DNA from: Cladorhizidae sp. MBARI D1340-BT2
Taxonomy: Eukaryota > Porifera > Demospongiae > Poecilosclerida > Cladorhizidae
Length of the DNA: 64,000 bases
Reading direction: 5' to 3'
Assembly: GCA_028752905.1 (NCBI GenBank)
Contig: JAQNBH010000049.1
Location: 372,001-436,000, forward strand
Below the pieces are notes generated by a model. The model worked only from the letters and a program-made list of their open reading frames with translations. It ran no database searches and was not told the DNA's origin. Both the position numbers and the translations under genes were made by a program. Below, piece by piece: positions 25,367-38,046 of the stretch; position 1 is the first letter of the stretch, and each line of letters begins with the position of its first letter.

Positions 25367-26259
25367 GCTAAACATGTTAGCTTCGTAGATTATCCACACT
25401 TCACTGAATAGACTTGATGTATAGCTATTAAGATAGGACTCTTGATACCAAACATCCATATATTCTGCACACTTCACTGTAATGGACTTGCAAGATAGGT
25501 ATCTCTCAGTGTTCTCTATCTTGAGCTAAACATGTTAGCTTCATAGATTCTCCACACTTCACTGAATAGACTTGATATATAGCTCTAAAGGTAGGCCTCT
25601 CTCTGTTCTCTCTCTTGATACCAAACATCCGTATATTCTGCATACATAGAATCACAAGATAGGTTTCTCTATGTGTTCTCTATCTTGATGCTAAACAGGT
25701 TAGCTTCATAGATTCTCCACACTTCACTGTATAAACTTGATATATAGCTATTAAGATAGGTCTCTCCCTGTGCTCTCTGTTGATATCAAACATCCATAAT
25801 ATTCTGCACACTTCACTGTAATGGACTTGATATGATTCGAATGATAGGTTTCATTGTGTGTTCTCTATCTTGATATTTGCCCTAATTTGGTCTACATGTT
25901 TCTCATTTTCCCCCCAAAAATCTTGTTATTTTGCCGTAAAGCTCATAACTTTTCTACACTTTACCCAAAAAAGATAATTTTTATATCACCGGATAGCCCT
26001 TCTAATTATCTGTCTTTTGTACGTGCCAAAATTTTGAGTACTCTAAGTATTAGCAAGTTATGGTGATTTGAAGTGGTAAGGTTTGCGATCTTTCCTGGCG
26101 TTTTCCAGTTGCCAAAGCGGTGGCCTGCCAGTGAAAAACCACTACATTTATTGATAATCTGTTGACATGTTGCAGATAAGGGCCTTCTCTATCAGTTGAC
26201 AAAATCTGGGACTTTGGTCTTGTTAATTAGGGCAGTTATGAATTGTACACTTACTTGAT
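25367..26259 (+). repeat. satellite monomer M29 (893 bp, 15-bp deletion)
   Basis: A1 deletion at about 25438-25444 with gagcta; T4C6A5. Nine monomers after M20. Confidence 0.93.
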
Positions 26260-27167
26260 GCTAAACATGTTAGCTTCGTAGATTATCCACACTTCACTGA
26301 ATAGACTTGATGTATAGCTATTAAGATAGGACTCTCTAAGTGCTCTCTCTTGATACCAAACATCCATATATTCTGCACACTTCACTGTAATGGACTTGCA
26401 AGATAGGTATCTCTCAGTGTTCTCTATCTTGAGCTGAACATGTTAGCTTCATAGATTCTCCACACTTCACTGAATAGACTTGATATATAGCTCTAAAGGT
26501 AGGCCTCTCTCTGTTCTCTCTCTTGATACCAAACATCCGTATATTCTGCATACATAGAATCACAAGATAGGTTTCTCTATGTGTTCTCTATCTTGATGCT
26601 AAACAGGTTAGCTTCATAGATTCTCCACACTTCACTGTATAAACTTGATATATAGCTATTAAGATAGGTCTCTCCCTGTGCTCTCTGTTGATATCAAACA
26701 TCCATAATATTCTGCACACTTCACTGTAATGGACTTGATATGATTTGAATGATAGGTTTCATTGTGTGTTCTCTATCTTGATATTTGCCCTAATTTGGTC
26801 TACATGTTTCTCATTTTCCCCCCCAAAATCTTGTTATTTTGCCGTAAAGCTCATAACTGTTCTATACTTTACCCAAAAAATATAATTTTTATATCACCGA
26901 ATAGCCCTTCTAATTATCTGTCTTTTGTACGTGCCAAAATTTTGAGTACTCTAAGTATTAGCAAGTTATGGTGATTTGAAGTGGTAAGGTTTGCGATCTT
27001 TCCTGGCGTTTTCCAGTTGCCAAAGTGGTGGCCTGCCAGTGAAAAACCACTACATTTATTGATAATCTGTTGACATGTTGCAGATAAGGGCCTTCTCTAT
27101 CAGTTGACAAAATCTGGGACTTTGGTCTTGTTAATTAGGGCAGTTATGAATTGTACACTTACTTGAT
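26260..27167 (+). repeat. satellite monomer M30 (908 bp)
   Basis: gatttgaatg, tract T4C7A4, ctatac, aatataat, caccgaat, tacgtg, agtggtgg. Right half equals that of M42. Confidence 0.93.
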
Positions 27168-28075
27168 GCTAAACATGTTAGCTTCGTAGATTATCCACAC
27201 TTCACTGAATAGACTTGATGTATAGCTATTAAGATAGGACTCTCTAAGTGCTCTCTCTTGATACCAAACATCCATATATTCTGCACACTTCACTGTAATG
27301 GACTTGCAAGATAGGTATCTCTCAGTGTTCTCTATCTTGAGCTGAACATGTTAGCTTCATAGATTCTCCACACTTCACTGAATAGACTTGATATATAGCT
27401 CTAAAGGTAGGCCTCTCTCTGTTCTCTCTCTTGATACCAAACATCCGTATATTCTGCATACATAGAATCACAAGATAGGTTTCTCTATGTGTTCTCTATC
27501 TTGATGCTAAACAGGTTAGCTTCATAGATTCTCCACACTTCACTGTATAAACTTGATATATAGCTATTAAGATAGGTCTCTCCCTGTGCTCTCTGTTGAT
27601 ATCAAACATCCATAATATTCTGCACACTTCACTGTAATGGACTTGATATGATTCGAATGATAGGTTTCATTGTGTGTTCTCTATCTTGATATTTGCCCTA
27701 ATTTGGTCTACATGTTTCTCATTTTCCCCCCAAAAATCTTGTTATTTTGCCGTAAAGCTCATAACTTTTCTACACTTTACCCAAAAAAGATAATTTTTAT
27801 ATCACCGGATAGCCCTTCTAATTATCTGTCTTTTGTACGTGCCAAAATTTTGAGTACTCTAAGTATTAGCAAGTTATGGTGATTTGAAGTGGTAAGGTTT
27901 GCGATCTTTCCTGGCGTTTTCCAGTTGCCAAAGCGGTGGCCTGCCAGTGAAAAACCACTACATTTATTGATAATCTGTTGACATGTTGCAGATAAGGGCC
28001 TTCTCTATCAGTTGACAAAATCTGGGACTTTGGTCTTGTTAATTAGGGCAGTTATGAATTGTACACTTACTTGAT
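27168..28075 (+). repeat. satellite monomer M31 (908 bp)
   Basis: Common-type unit, T4C6A5, caccgg, tacgtg; no private variant noticed. Confidence 0.92.
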
Positions 28076-28983
28076 GCTAAACATGTTAGCTTCGTAGATT
28101 ATCCACACTTCACTGAATAGACTTGATGTATAGCTATTAAGATAGGACTCTCTAAGTGCTCTCTCTTGATACCAAACATCCATATATTCTGCACACTTCA
28201 CTGTAATGGACTTGCAAGATAGGTATCTCTCAGTGTTCTCTATCTTGAGCTGAACATGTTAGCTTCATAGATTCTCCACACTTCACTGAATAGACTTGAT
28301 ATATAGCTCTAAAGGTAGGCCTCTCTCTGTTCTCTCTCTTGATACCAAACATCCGTATATTCTGCATACATAGAATCACAAGATAGGTTTCTCTATGTGT
28401 TCTCTATCTTGATGCTAAACAGGTTAGCTTCATAGATTCTCCACACTTCACTGTATAAACTTGATATATAGCTATTAAGATAGGTCTCTCCCTGTGCTCT
28501 CTGTTGATATCAAACATCCATAATATTCTGCACACTTCACTGTAATGGACTTGATATGATTTGAATGATAGGTTTCATTGTGTGTTCTCTATCTTGATAT
28601 TTGCCCTAATTTGGTCTACATGTTTCTCATTTTCCCCCCAAAAATCTTGTTATTTTGCCGTAAAGCTCATAACTTTTCTACACTTTACCCAAAAAAGATA
28701 ATTTTTATATCACCGGATAGCCCTTCTAATTATCTGTCTTTTGTACGTGCCAAAATTTTGAGTACTCTAAGTATTAGCAAGTTATGGTGATTTGAAGTGG
28801 TAAGGTTTGCGATCTTTCCTGGCGTTTTCCAGTTGCCAAAGCGGTGGCCTGCCAGTGAAAAACCACTACATTTATTGATAATCTGTTGATATGTTGCAGA
28901 TAAGGGCCTTCTCTATCAGTTGACAAAATCTGGGACTTTGGTCTTGTTAATTAGGGCAGTTATGAATTGTACACTTACTTGAT
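28076..28983 (+). repeat. satellite monomer M32 (908 bp)
   Basis: gatttgaatg in B3 and gttgatatg near the end, the latter otherwise seen only in M1, M6, M43 and M48. It lacks their 4-bp insertion. Confidence 0.93.
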
Positions 28984-29890
28984 GCTAAACATGTTAGCTT
29001 CGTAGATTATCCACACTTCACTGAATAGACTTGATGTATAGCTATTAAGATAGGACTCTCTAAGTGCTCTATCTTGATACCAAACATCCATATATTCTGC
29101 ACACTTCACTGTAATGGACTTGCAAGATAGGTATCTCTCAGTGTTCTCTATCTTGAGCTGAACATGTTAGCTTCATAGATTCTCCACACTTCACTGAATA
29201 GACTTGATATATAGCTCTAAAGGTAGGCCTCTCTCTGTTCTCGCTCTTGATACCAAACATCCGTATATTCTGCATACATAGAATCACAAGATAGGTTTCT
29301 CTATGTGTTCTCTATCTTGATGCTAAACAGGTTAGCTTCATAGATTCTCCACACTTCACTGTATAAACTTGATATATAGCTATTAAGATAGGTCTCTCCC
29401 TGTGCTCTCTGTTGATATCAAACATCCATAATATTCTGCACACTTCACTGTAATGGACTTGATATGATTCGAATGATAGGTTTCATTGTGTGTTCTCTAT
29501 CTTGATATTTGCCCTAATTTGGTCTACATGTTTCTCATTTCCCCCCCAAAATCTTGTTATTTTGCCGTAAAGCTCATAACTTTTCTACACTTTACCCAAA
29601 AAATATAATTTTTATATCACCGGATAGCCCTTCTAATTATCTGTCTTTTGTACGTGCCAAAATTTTGAGTACTCTAAGTATTAGCAAGTTATGGTGATTT
29701 GAAGTGGTAAGGTTTGCGATCTTTCCTGGCGTTTTCCAGTTGCCAAAGCGGTGGCCTGCCAGTGAAAAACCACTACATTTATTGATAATCTGTTGACATG
29801 TTGCAGATAAGGGCCTTCTCTATCAGTTGACAAAATCTGGGACTTTGGTCTTGTTAATTAGGGCAGTTATGAATTGTACACTTACTTGAT
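28984..29890 (+). repeat. satellite monomer M33 (907 bp)
   Basis: gctctatcttgatacc in A1 (about 29065-29080), midway between the common form and the gat-less M2 form. Private ctcgctcttgat in A2; tract T3C7A4; aatataat. Confidence 0.93.
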
Positions 29891-30797
29891 GCTAAACATG
29901 TTAGCTTCGTAGATTATCCACACTACACTGAATAGACTTGATGTATAGCTATTAAGATAGGACTCTCTAAGTGCTCTCTCTTGATACCAAACATCCATAT
30001 ATTCTGCACACTTCACTGTAATGGACTTGCAAGATAGGTATCTCTCAGTGTTCTCTAACTTGAGCTGAACATGTTAGCTTCATAGATTCTCCACACTTCA
30101 CTGAATAGACTTGATATATAGCTCTAAAGGTAGGCCTCTCTCTGTTCTCTCTCTTGATACCAAACATCCGTATATTCTGCATACATAGAATCACAAGATA
30201 GGTTTCTCTATGTGTTCTCTATCTTGATGCTAAACAGGTTAGCTTCATAGATTCTCCACACTTCACTGTATAAACTTGATATATAGCTATTAAGATAGGT
30301 CTCTCCCTGTGCTCTCTGTTGATATCAAACATCCATAATATTCTGCACACTTCACTGTAATGGACTTGATATGATTCGAATGATAGGTTTCATTGTGTGT
30401 TCTCTATCTTGATATTTGCCCTAATTTGGTCTACATGTTTCTCATTTCCCCCCCCAAAATCTTGTTATTTTGCCGTAAAGCTCATAACTGTTTTACACTT
30501 TACCCAAAAAAGATAATTTTTATATCACCGGATAGCCCTTCTAATTATCTGTCTTTTGTACGTGCCAAAATTTTGAGTACTCTAAGTATTAGCAAGTTAT
30601 GGTGATTTGAAGTGGTAAGTTTGCGATCTTTCCTGGCGTTTTCCAGTTGCCAAAGCGGTGGCCTGCCAGTGAAAAACCACTACATTTATTGATAATCTGT
30701 TGACATGTTGCAGATAAGGGCCTTCTCTATCAGTTGACAAAATCTGGGACTTTGGTCTTGTTAGTTAGGGCAGTTATGAATTGTACACTTACTTGAT
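29891..30797 (+). repeat. satellite monomer M34 (907 bp)
   Basis: Private cacactacactg in A1, ctctaacttgag in B1 and loss of one G (gtggtaagtttgcg). Otherwise M8 type with aactgttttac and ttagttagg. Confidence 0.93.
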
Positions 30798-31705
30798 GCT
30801 AAACATGTTAGCTTCGTAGATTATCCACACTTCACTGAATAGACTTGATGTATAGCTATTAAGATAGGACTCTCTAAGTGCTCTCTCTTGATACCAAACA
30901 TCCATATATTCTGCACACTTCACTGTAATGGACTTGCAAGATAGGTATCTCTCAGTGTTCTCTATCTTGAGCTGAACATGTTAGCTTCATAGATTCTCCA
31001 CACTTCACTGAATAGACTTGATATATAGCTCTAAAGGTAGGCCTCTCTCTGTTCTCTCTCTTGATACCAAACATCCGTATATTCTGCATACATAGAATCA
31101 CAAGATAGGTTTCTCTATGTGTTCTCTATCTTGATGCTAAACAGGTTAGCTTCATAGATTCTCCACACTTCACTGTATAAACTTGATATATAGCTATTAA
31201 GATAGGTCTCTCCCTGTGCTCTCTGTTGATATCAAACATCCATAATATTCTGCACACTTCACTGTAATGGACTTGATATGATTCGAATGATAGGTTTCAT
31301 TGTGTGTTCTCTATCTTGATATTTGCCCTAATTTGGTCTATATGTTTCTCATTTCCCCCCCCAAAATCTTGTTATTTTGCCGTAAAGCTCATAACTGTTC
31401 TATACTTTACTCAAAAAAGATAATTTTTATATCACCGGATAGCCCTTCTAATTATCTGTCTTTTGTACGTGCCAAAATTTTGAGTACTCTAAGTATTAGC
31501 AAGTTATGGTGATTTGAAGTGGTAAGGTTTGCGATCTTTCCTGGCGTTTTCCAGTTGCCAAAGCGGTGGCCTGCCAGTGAAAAACCACTACATTTATTGA
31601 TAATCTGTTGACATGTTGCAGATAAGGGCCTTCTCTATCAGTTGACAAAATCTGGGACTTTGGTCTTGTTAATTAGGGCAGTTATGAATTGTACTCTTAC
31701 TTGAT
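30798..31705 (+). repeat. satellite monomer M35 (908 bp)
   Basis: M9 type (ctatatg, ctatac, actcaaaa, gtactctta) but with catccg in B2 and tatgaat. Confidence 0.93.
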
Positions 31706-32613
31706 GCTAAACATGTTAGCTTCGTAGATTATCCACACTTCACTGAATAGACTTGATGTATAGCTATTAAGATAGGACTCTCTAAGTGCTCTCTCTTGAT
31801 ACCAAACATCCATATATTCTGCACACTTCACTGTAATGGACTTGCAAGATAGGTATCTCTCAGTGTTCTCTATCTTGAGCTGAACATGTTAGCTTCATAG
31901 ATTCTCCACACTTCACTGAATAGACTTGATATATAGCTCTAAAGGTAGGCCTCTCTCTGTTCTCTCTCTTGATACCAAACATCCGTATATTCTGCATACA
32001 TAGAATCACAAGATAGGTTTCTCTATGTGTTCTCTATCTTGATGCTAAACAGGTTAGCTTCATAGATTCTCCACACTTCACTGTATAAACTTGATATATA
32101 GCTATTAAGATAGGTCTCTCCCTGTGCTCTCTGTTGATATCAAACATCCATAATATTCTGCACACTTCACTGTAATGGACTTGATATGATTCGAATGATA
32201 GGTTTCATTGTGTGTTCTCTATCTTGATATTTGCCCTAATTTGGTCTATATGTTTCTCATTTCCCCCCCCAAAATCTTGTTATTTTGCCGTAAAGCTCAT
32301 AACTGTTCTATACTTTACTCAAAAAAGATAATTTTTATATCAACGGATAGCCCTTCTAATTATCTGTCTTTTGTACGTGCCAAAATTTTGAGTACTCTAA
32401 GTATTAGCAAGTTATGGTGATTTGAAGTGGTAAGGTTTGCGATCTTTCCTGGCGTTTTCCAGTTGCCAAAGCGGTGGCCTGCCAGTGAAAAACCACTACA
32501 TTTATTGATAATCTGTTGACATGTTGCAGATAAGGGCCTTCTCTATCAGTTGACAAAATCTGGGACTTTGGTCTTGTTAATTAGGGCAGTTATGAATTGT
32601 ACTCTTACTTGAT
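31706..32613 (+). repeat. satellite monomer M36 (908 bp)
   Basis: M35 type with private caacgg at about 32341-32346. Adjacent M35 and M36 look like a local duplication. Confidence 0.93.
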
Positions 32614-33521
32614 GCTAAACATGTTAGCTTCGTAGATTATCCACACTTCACTGAATAGACTTGATGTATAGCTATTAAGATAGGACTCTCTAAGTGCTCT
32701 CTCTTGATACCAAACATCCATATATTCTGCACACTTCACTGTAATGGACTTGCAAGATAGGTATCTCTCAGTGTTCTCTATCTTGAGCTAAACATGTTAG
32801 CTTCATAGATTCTCCACACTTCACTGAATAGACTTGATATATAGCTCTAAAGGTAGGCCTCTCTCTGTTCTCTCTCTTGATACCAAACATCCGTATATTC
32901 TGCATACATAGAATCACAAGATAGGTTTCTCTATGTGTTCTCTATCTTGATGCTAAACAGGTTAGCTTCATAGATTCTCCACACTTCACTGTATAAACTT
33001 GATATATAGCTATTAAGATAGGTCTCTCCCTGTGCTCTCTGTTGATATCAAACATCCATAATATTCTGCACACTTCACTGTAATGGACTTGATATGATTC
33101 GAATGATAGGTTTCATTGTGTGTTCTCTATCTTGATATTTGCCCTAATTTGGTCTACATGTTTCTCATTTTCCCCCCAAAAATCTTGTTATTTTGCCGTA
33201 AAGCTCATAACTTTTCTACACTTTACCCAAAAAATATAATTTTTATATCACCGGATAGCCCTTCTAATTATCTGTCTTTTGTACGTGCCAAAATTTTGAG
33301 TACTCTAAGTATTAGCAAGTTATGGTGATTTGAAGTGGTAAGGTTTGCGATCTTTCCTGGCGTTTTCCAGTTGCCAAAGCGGTGGCCTGCCAGTGAAAAA
33401 CCACTACATTTATTGATAATCTGTTGACATGTTGCAGATAAGGGCCTTCTCTATCAGTTGACAAAATCTGGGACTTTGGTCTTGTTAATTAGGGCAGTTA
33501 TGAATTGTACACTTACTTGAT
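32614..33521 (+). repeat. satellite monomer M37 (908 bp)
   Basis: Full-length A1 but gagcta at the B1/A2 junction, the only unit breaking that linkage. Common-type right half except aatataat. Confidence 0.93.
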
Positions 33522-34429
33522 GCTAAACATGTTAGCTTCGTAGATTATCCACACTTCACTGAATAGACTTGATGTATAGCTATTAAGATAGGACTCTCTA
33601 AGTGCTCTCTCTTGATACCAAACATCCATATATTCTGCACACTTCACTGTAATGGACTTGCAAGATAGGTATCTCTCAGTGTTCTCTATCTTGAGCTGAA
33701 CATGTTAGCTTCATAGATTCTCCACACTTCACTGAATAGACTTGATATATAGCTCTAAAGGTAGGCCTCTCTCTGTTCTCTCTCTTGATACCAAACATCC
33801 GTATATTCTGCATATATAGAATCACAAGATAGGTTTCTCTATGTGTTCTCTATCTTGATGCTAAACAGGTTAGCTTCATAGATTCTCCACACTTCACTGT
33901 ATAAACTTGATATATAGCTATTAAGATAGGTCTCTCCCTGTGCTCTCTGTTGATATCAAACATCCATAATATTCTGCACACTTCACTGTAATGGACTTGA
34001 TATGATTCGAATGATAGGTTTCATTGTGTGTTCTCTATCTTGATATTTGCCCTAATTTGGTCTATATGTTTCTCATTTTCCCCCCCAAAATCTTGTTATT
34101 TTGCCGTAAAGCTCATAACTGTTCTATACTTTACTCAAAAAAGATAATTTTTATATCACCGGATAGCCCTTCTAATTATCTGTCTATTGTACGTGCCAAA
34201 ATTTTGAGTACTCTAAGTATTAGCAAGTTATGGTGATTTGAAGTGGTAAGGTTTGCGATCTTTCCTGGCGTTTTCCAGTTGCCAAAGCGGTGGCCTGCCA
34301 GTGAAAAACCACTACATTTATTGATAATCTGTTGACATGTTGCAGATAAGGGCCTTCTCTATCAGTTGACAAAATCTGGGACTTTGGTCTTGTTAATTAG
34401 GGCAGTTATGAATTGTACTCTTACTTGAT
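33522..34429 (+). repeat. satellite monomer M38 (908 bp)
   Basis: Private catatatag in B2 and ctgtctattg; tract T4C7A4 (as M30) with ctatatg, ctatac, actcaaaa (as M35). Confidence 0.93.
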
Positions 34430-35337
34430 GCTAAACATGTTAGCTTCGTAGATTATCCACACTTCACTGAATAGACTTGATGTATAGCTATTAAGATAGG
34501 ACTCTCTAAGTGCTCTCTCTTGATACCAAACATCCATATATTCTGCACACTTCACTGTAATGGACTTGCAAGATAGGTATCTCTCAGTGTTCTCTATCTT
34601 GAGCTGAACATGTTAGCTTCATAGATTCTCCACACTTCACTGAATAGACTTGATATATAGCTCTAAAGGTAGGCCTCTCTCTGTTCTCTCTCTTGATACC
34701 AAACATCCGTATATTCTGCATACATAGAATCACAAGATAGGTTTCTCTATGTGTTCTCTATCTTGATGCTAAACAGGTTAGCTTCATAGATTCTCCACAC
34801 TTCACTGTATAAACTTGATATATAGCTATTAAGATAGGTCTCTCCCTGTGCTCTCTGTTGATATCAAACATCCATAATATTCTGCACACTTCACTGTAAT
34901 GGACTTGATATGATTCGAATGATAGGTTTCATTGTGTGTTCTCTATCTTGATATTTGCCCTAATTTGGTCTACATGTTTCTCATTTTCCCCCAAAAAATC
35001 TTGTTATTTTGCCGTAAAGCTCATAACTGTTCTACACTTTACCCAAAAAAGATAATTTTTATATCACCGGATAGCCCTTCTAATTATCTGTCTTTTGTAC
35101 GTGCCAAAATTTTGAGTACTCTAAGTATTAGCAAGTTATGGTGATTTGAAGTGGTAAGGTTTGCGATCTTTCCTGGCGTTTTCCAGTTGCCAAAGCGGTG
35201 GCCTGCCAGTGAAAAACCACTACATTTATTGATAATCTGTTGACATGTTGCAGATAAGGGCCTTCTCTATCAGTTGACAAAATCTGGGACTTTGGTCTTG
35301 TTAATTAGGGCAGTTATGAATTGTACACTTACTTGAT
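34430..35337 (+). repeat. satellite monomer M39 (908 bp)
   Basis: Tract T4C5A6 combined with aactgttctac, a pairing seen only here; caccgg and tacgtg. Confidence 0.93.
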
Positions 35338-36245
35338 GCTAAACATGTTAGCTTCGTAGATTATCCACACTTCACTGAATAGACTTGATGTATAGCTATT
35401 AAGATAGGACTCTCTAAGTGCTCTCTCTTGATACCAAACATCCATATATTCTGCACACTTCACTGTAATGGACTTGCAAGATAGGTATCTCTCAGTGTTC
35501 TCTATCTTGAGCTGAACATGTTAGCTTCATAGATTCTCCACACTTCACTGAATAGACTTGATATATAGCTCTAAAGGTAGGCCTCTCTCTGTTCTCTCTC
35601 TTGATACCAAACATCCGTATATTCTGCATACATAGAATCACAAGATAGGTTTCTCTATGTGTTCTCTATCTTGATGCTAAACAGGTTAGCTTCATAGATT
35701 CTCCACACTTCACTGTATAAACTTGATATATAGCTATTAAGATAGGTCTCTCCCTGTGCTCTCTGTTGATATCAAACATCCATAATATTCTGCACACTTC
35801 ACTGTAATGGACTTGATATGATTCGAATGATAGGTTTCATTGTGTGTTCTCTATCTTGATATTTGCCCTAATTTGGTCTATATGTTTCTCATTTCCCCCC
35901 CCAAAATCTTGTTATTTTGCCGTAAAGCTCATAACTGTTCTACACTTTACCCAAAAAAGTTAATTTTTATATCAGCGGATAGCCCTTCTAATTATCTGTC
36001 TTTTGTATGTGCCAAAATTTTGAGTACTCTAAGTATTAGCAAGTTATGGTGATTTGAAGTGGTAAGGTTTGCGATCTTTCCTGGCGTTTTCCAGTTGCCA
36101 AAGCGGTGGCCTGCCAGTGAAAAACCACTACATTTATTGATAATCTGTTGACATGTTGAAGATAAGGGCCTTCTCTATCAGTTGATAAAATCTGGGACTT
36201 TGGTCTTGTTAATTAGGGCAGTTATGAATTGTACTCTTACTTGAT
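35338..36245 (+). repeat. satellite monomer M40 (908 bp)
   Basis: M27 type (cagcgg, tatgtg) with private aaaaaagttaat, gttgaagataag and gttgataaaatc; ends gtactctta. Confidence 0.93.
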
Positions 36246-37153
36246 GCTAAACATGTTAGCTTCGTAGATTATCCACACTTCACTGAATAGACTTGATGTA
36301 TAGCTATTAAGATAGGACTCTCTAAGTGCTCTCTCTTGATACCAAACATCCATATATTCTGCACACTTCACTGTAATGGACTTGCAAGATAGGTATCTCT
36401 CAGTGTTCTCTATCTTGAGCTGAACATGTTAGCTTCATAGATTCTCCACACTTCACTGAATAGACTTGATATATAGCTCTAAAGGTAGGCCTCTCTCTGT
36501 TCTCTCTCTTGATACCAAACATCCGTATATTCTGCATACATAGAATCACAAGATAGGTTTCTCTATGTGTTCTCTATCTTGATGCTAAACAGGTTAGCTT
36601 CATAGATTCTCCACACTTCACTGTATAAACTTGATATATAGCTATTAAGATAGGTCTCTCCCTGTGCTCTCTGTTGATATCAAACATCCATAATATTCTG
36701 CACACTTCACTGTAATGGACTTGATATGATTCGAATGATAGGTTTCATTGTGTGTTCTCTATCTTGATATTTGCCCTAATTTGGTCTACATGTTTCTCAT
36801 TTCCCCCCCAAAAATCTTGTTATTTTGCCGTGAAGCTCATAACTTTTCTACACTTTACCCAAAAAAGATAATTTTTATATCACCGGATAGCCCTTCTAAT
36901 TATCTGTCTTTTGTACGTGCCAAAATTTTGAGTACTCTAAGTATTAGCAAGTTATGGTGATTTGAAGTGGTAAGGTTTGCGATCTTTCCTGGCGTTTTCC
37001 AGTTGCCAAAGCGGTGGCCTGCCAGTGAAAAACCACTACATTTATTGATAATCTGTTGACATGTTGCAGATAAGGGCCTTCTCTATCAGTTGACAAAATC
37101 TGGGACTTTGGTCTTGTTAATTAGGGCAGTTATGAATTGTACACTTACTTGAT
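36246..37153 (+). repeat. satellite monomer M41 (908 bp)
   Basis: M14 type with private gccgtgaagc (about 36828-36837). Confidence 0.93.
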
Positions 37154-38046
37154 GCTAAACATGTTAGCTTCGTAGATTATCCACACTTCACTGAATAGAC
37201 TTGATGTATAGCTATTAAGATAGGACTCTTGATACCAAACATCCATATATTCTGCACACTTCACTGTAATGGACTTGCAAGATAGGTATCTCTCAGTGTT
37301 CTCTATCTTGAGCTAAACATGTTAGCTTCATAGATTCTCCACACTTCACTGAATAGACTTGATATATAGCTCTAAAGGTAGGCCTCTCTCTGTTCTCTCT
37401 CTTGATACCAAACATCCGTATATTCTGCATACATAGAATCACAAGATAGGTTTCTCTATGTGTTCTCTATCTTGATGCTAAACAGGTTAGCTTCATAGAT
37501 TCTCCACACTTCACTGTATAAACTTGATATATAGCTATTAAGATAGGTCTCTCCCTGTGCTCTCTGTTGATATCAAACATCCATAATATTCTGCACACTT
37601 CACTGTAATGGACTTGATATGATTTGAATGATAGGTTTCATTGTGTGTTCTCTATCTTGATATTTGCCCTAATTTGGTCTACATGTTTCTCATTTTCCCC
37701 CCCAAAATCTTGTTATTTTGCCGTAAAGCTCATAACTGTTCTATACTTTACCCAAAAAATATAATTTTTATATCACCGAATAGCCCTTCTAATTATCTGT
37801 CTTTTGTACGTGCCAAAATTTTGAGTACTCTAAGTATTAGCAAGTTATGGTGATTTGAAGTGGTAAGGTTTGCGATCTTTCCTGGCGTTTTCCAGTTGCC
37901 AAAGTGGTGGCCTGCCAGTGAAAAACCACTACATTTATTGATAATCTGTTGACATGTTGCAGATAAGGGCCTTCTCTATCAGTTGACAAAATCTGGGACT
38001 TTGGTCTTGTTAATTAGGGCAGTTATGAATTGTACACTTACTTGAT
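37154..38046 (+). repeat. satellite monomer M42 (893 bp, 15-bp deletion), chimeric
   Basis: Left part is M29 type (15-bp deletion, gagcta); from gatttgaatg onward it is M30 type (T4C7A4, ctatac, caccgaat, tacgtg, agtggtgg). Last member of copy 1. Confidence 0.93.

Larger units (their letters stand above)
1..38046 (+). repeat. higher-order repeat unit, copy 1 (M1-M42)
   Basis: Forty-two monomers carry an ordered series of diagnostic variants that begins again at 38047. Examples are the 4-bp insertion in M1 and M6, the 15-bp deletion in M4, M11, M20, M29 and M42, the shortened A2 subrepeat of M13, and the chimeric M17. The first 13 bases of this copy lie outside the window. The choice of M1 as first member is forced by the window edge; the real unit could start at any monomer. 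Repeat distance to copy 2 is 38,060 bp, dropping to 38,057 bp after M7. Confidence 0.92.
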
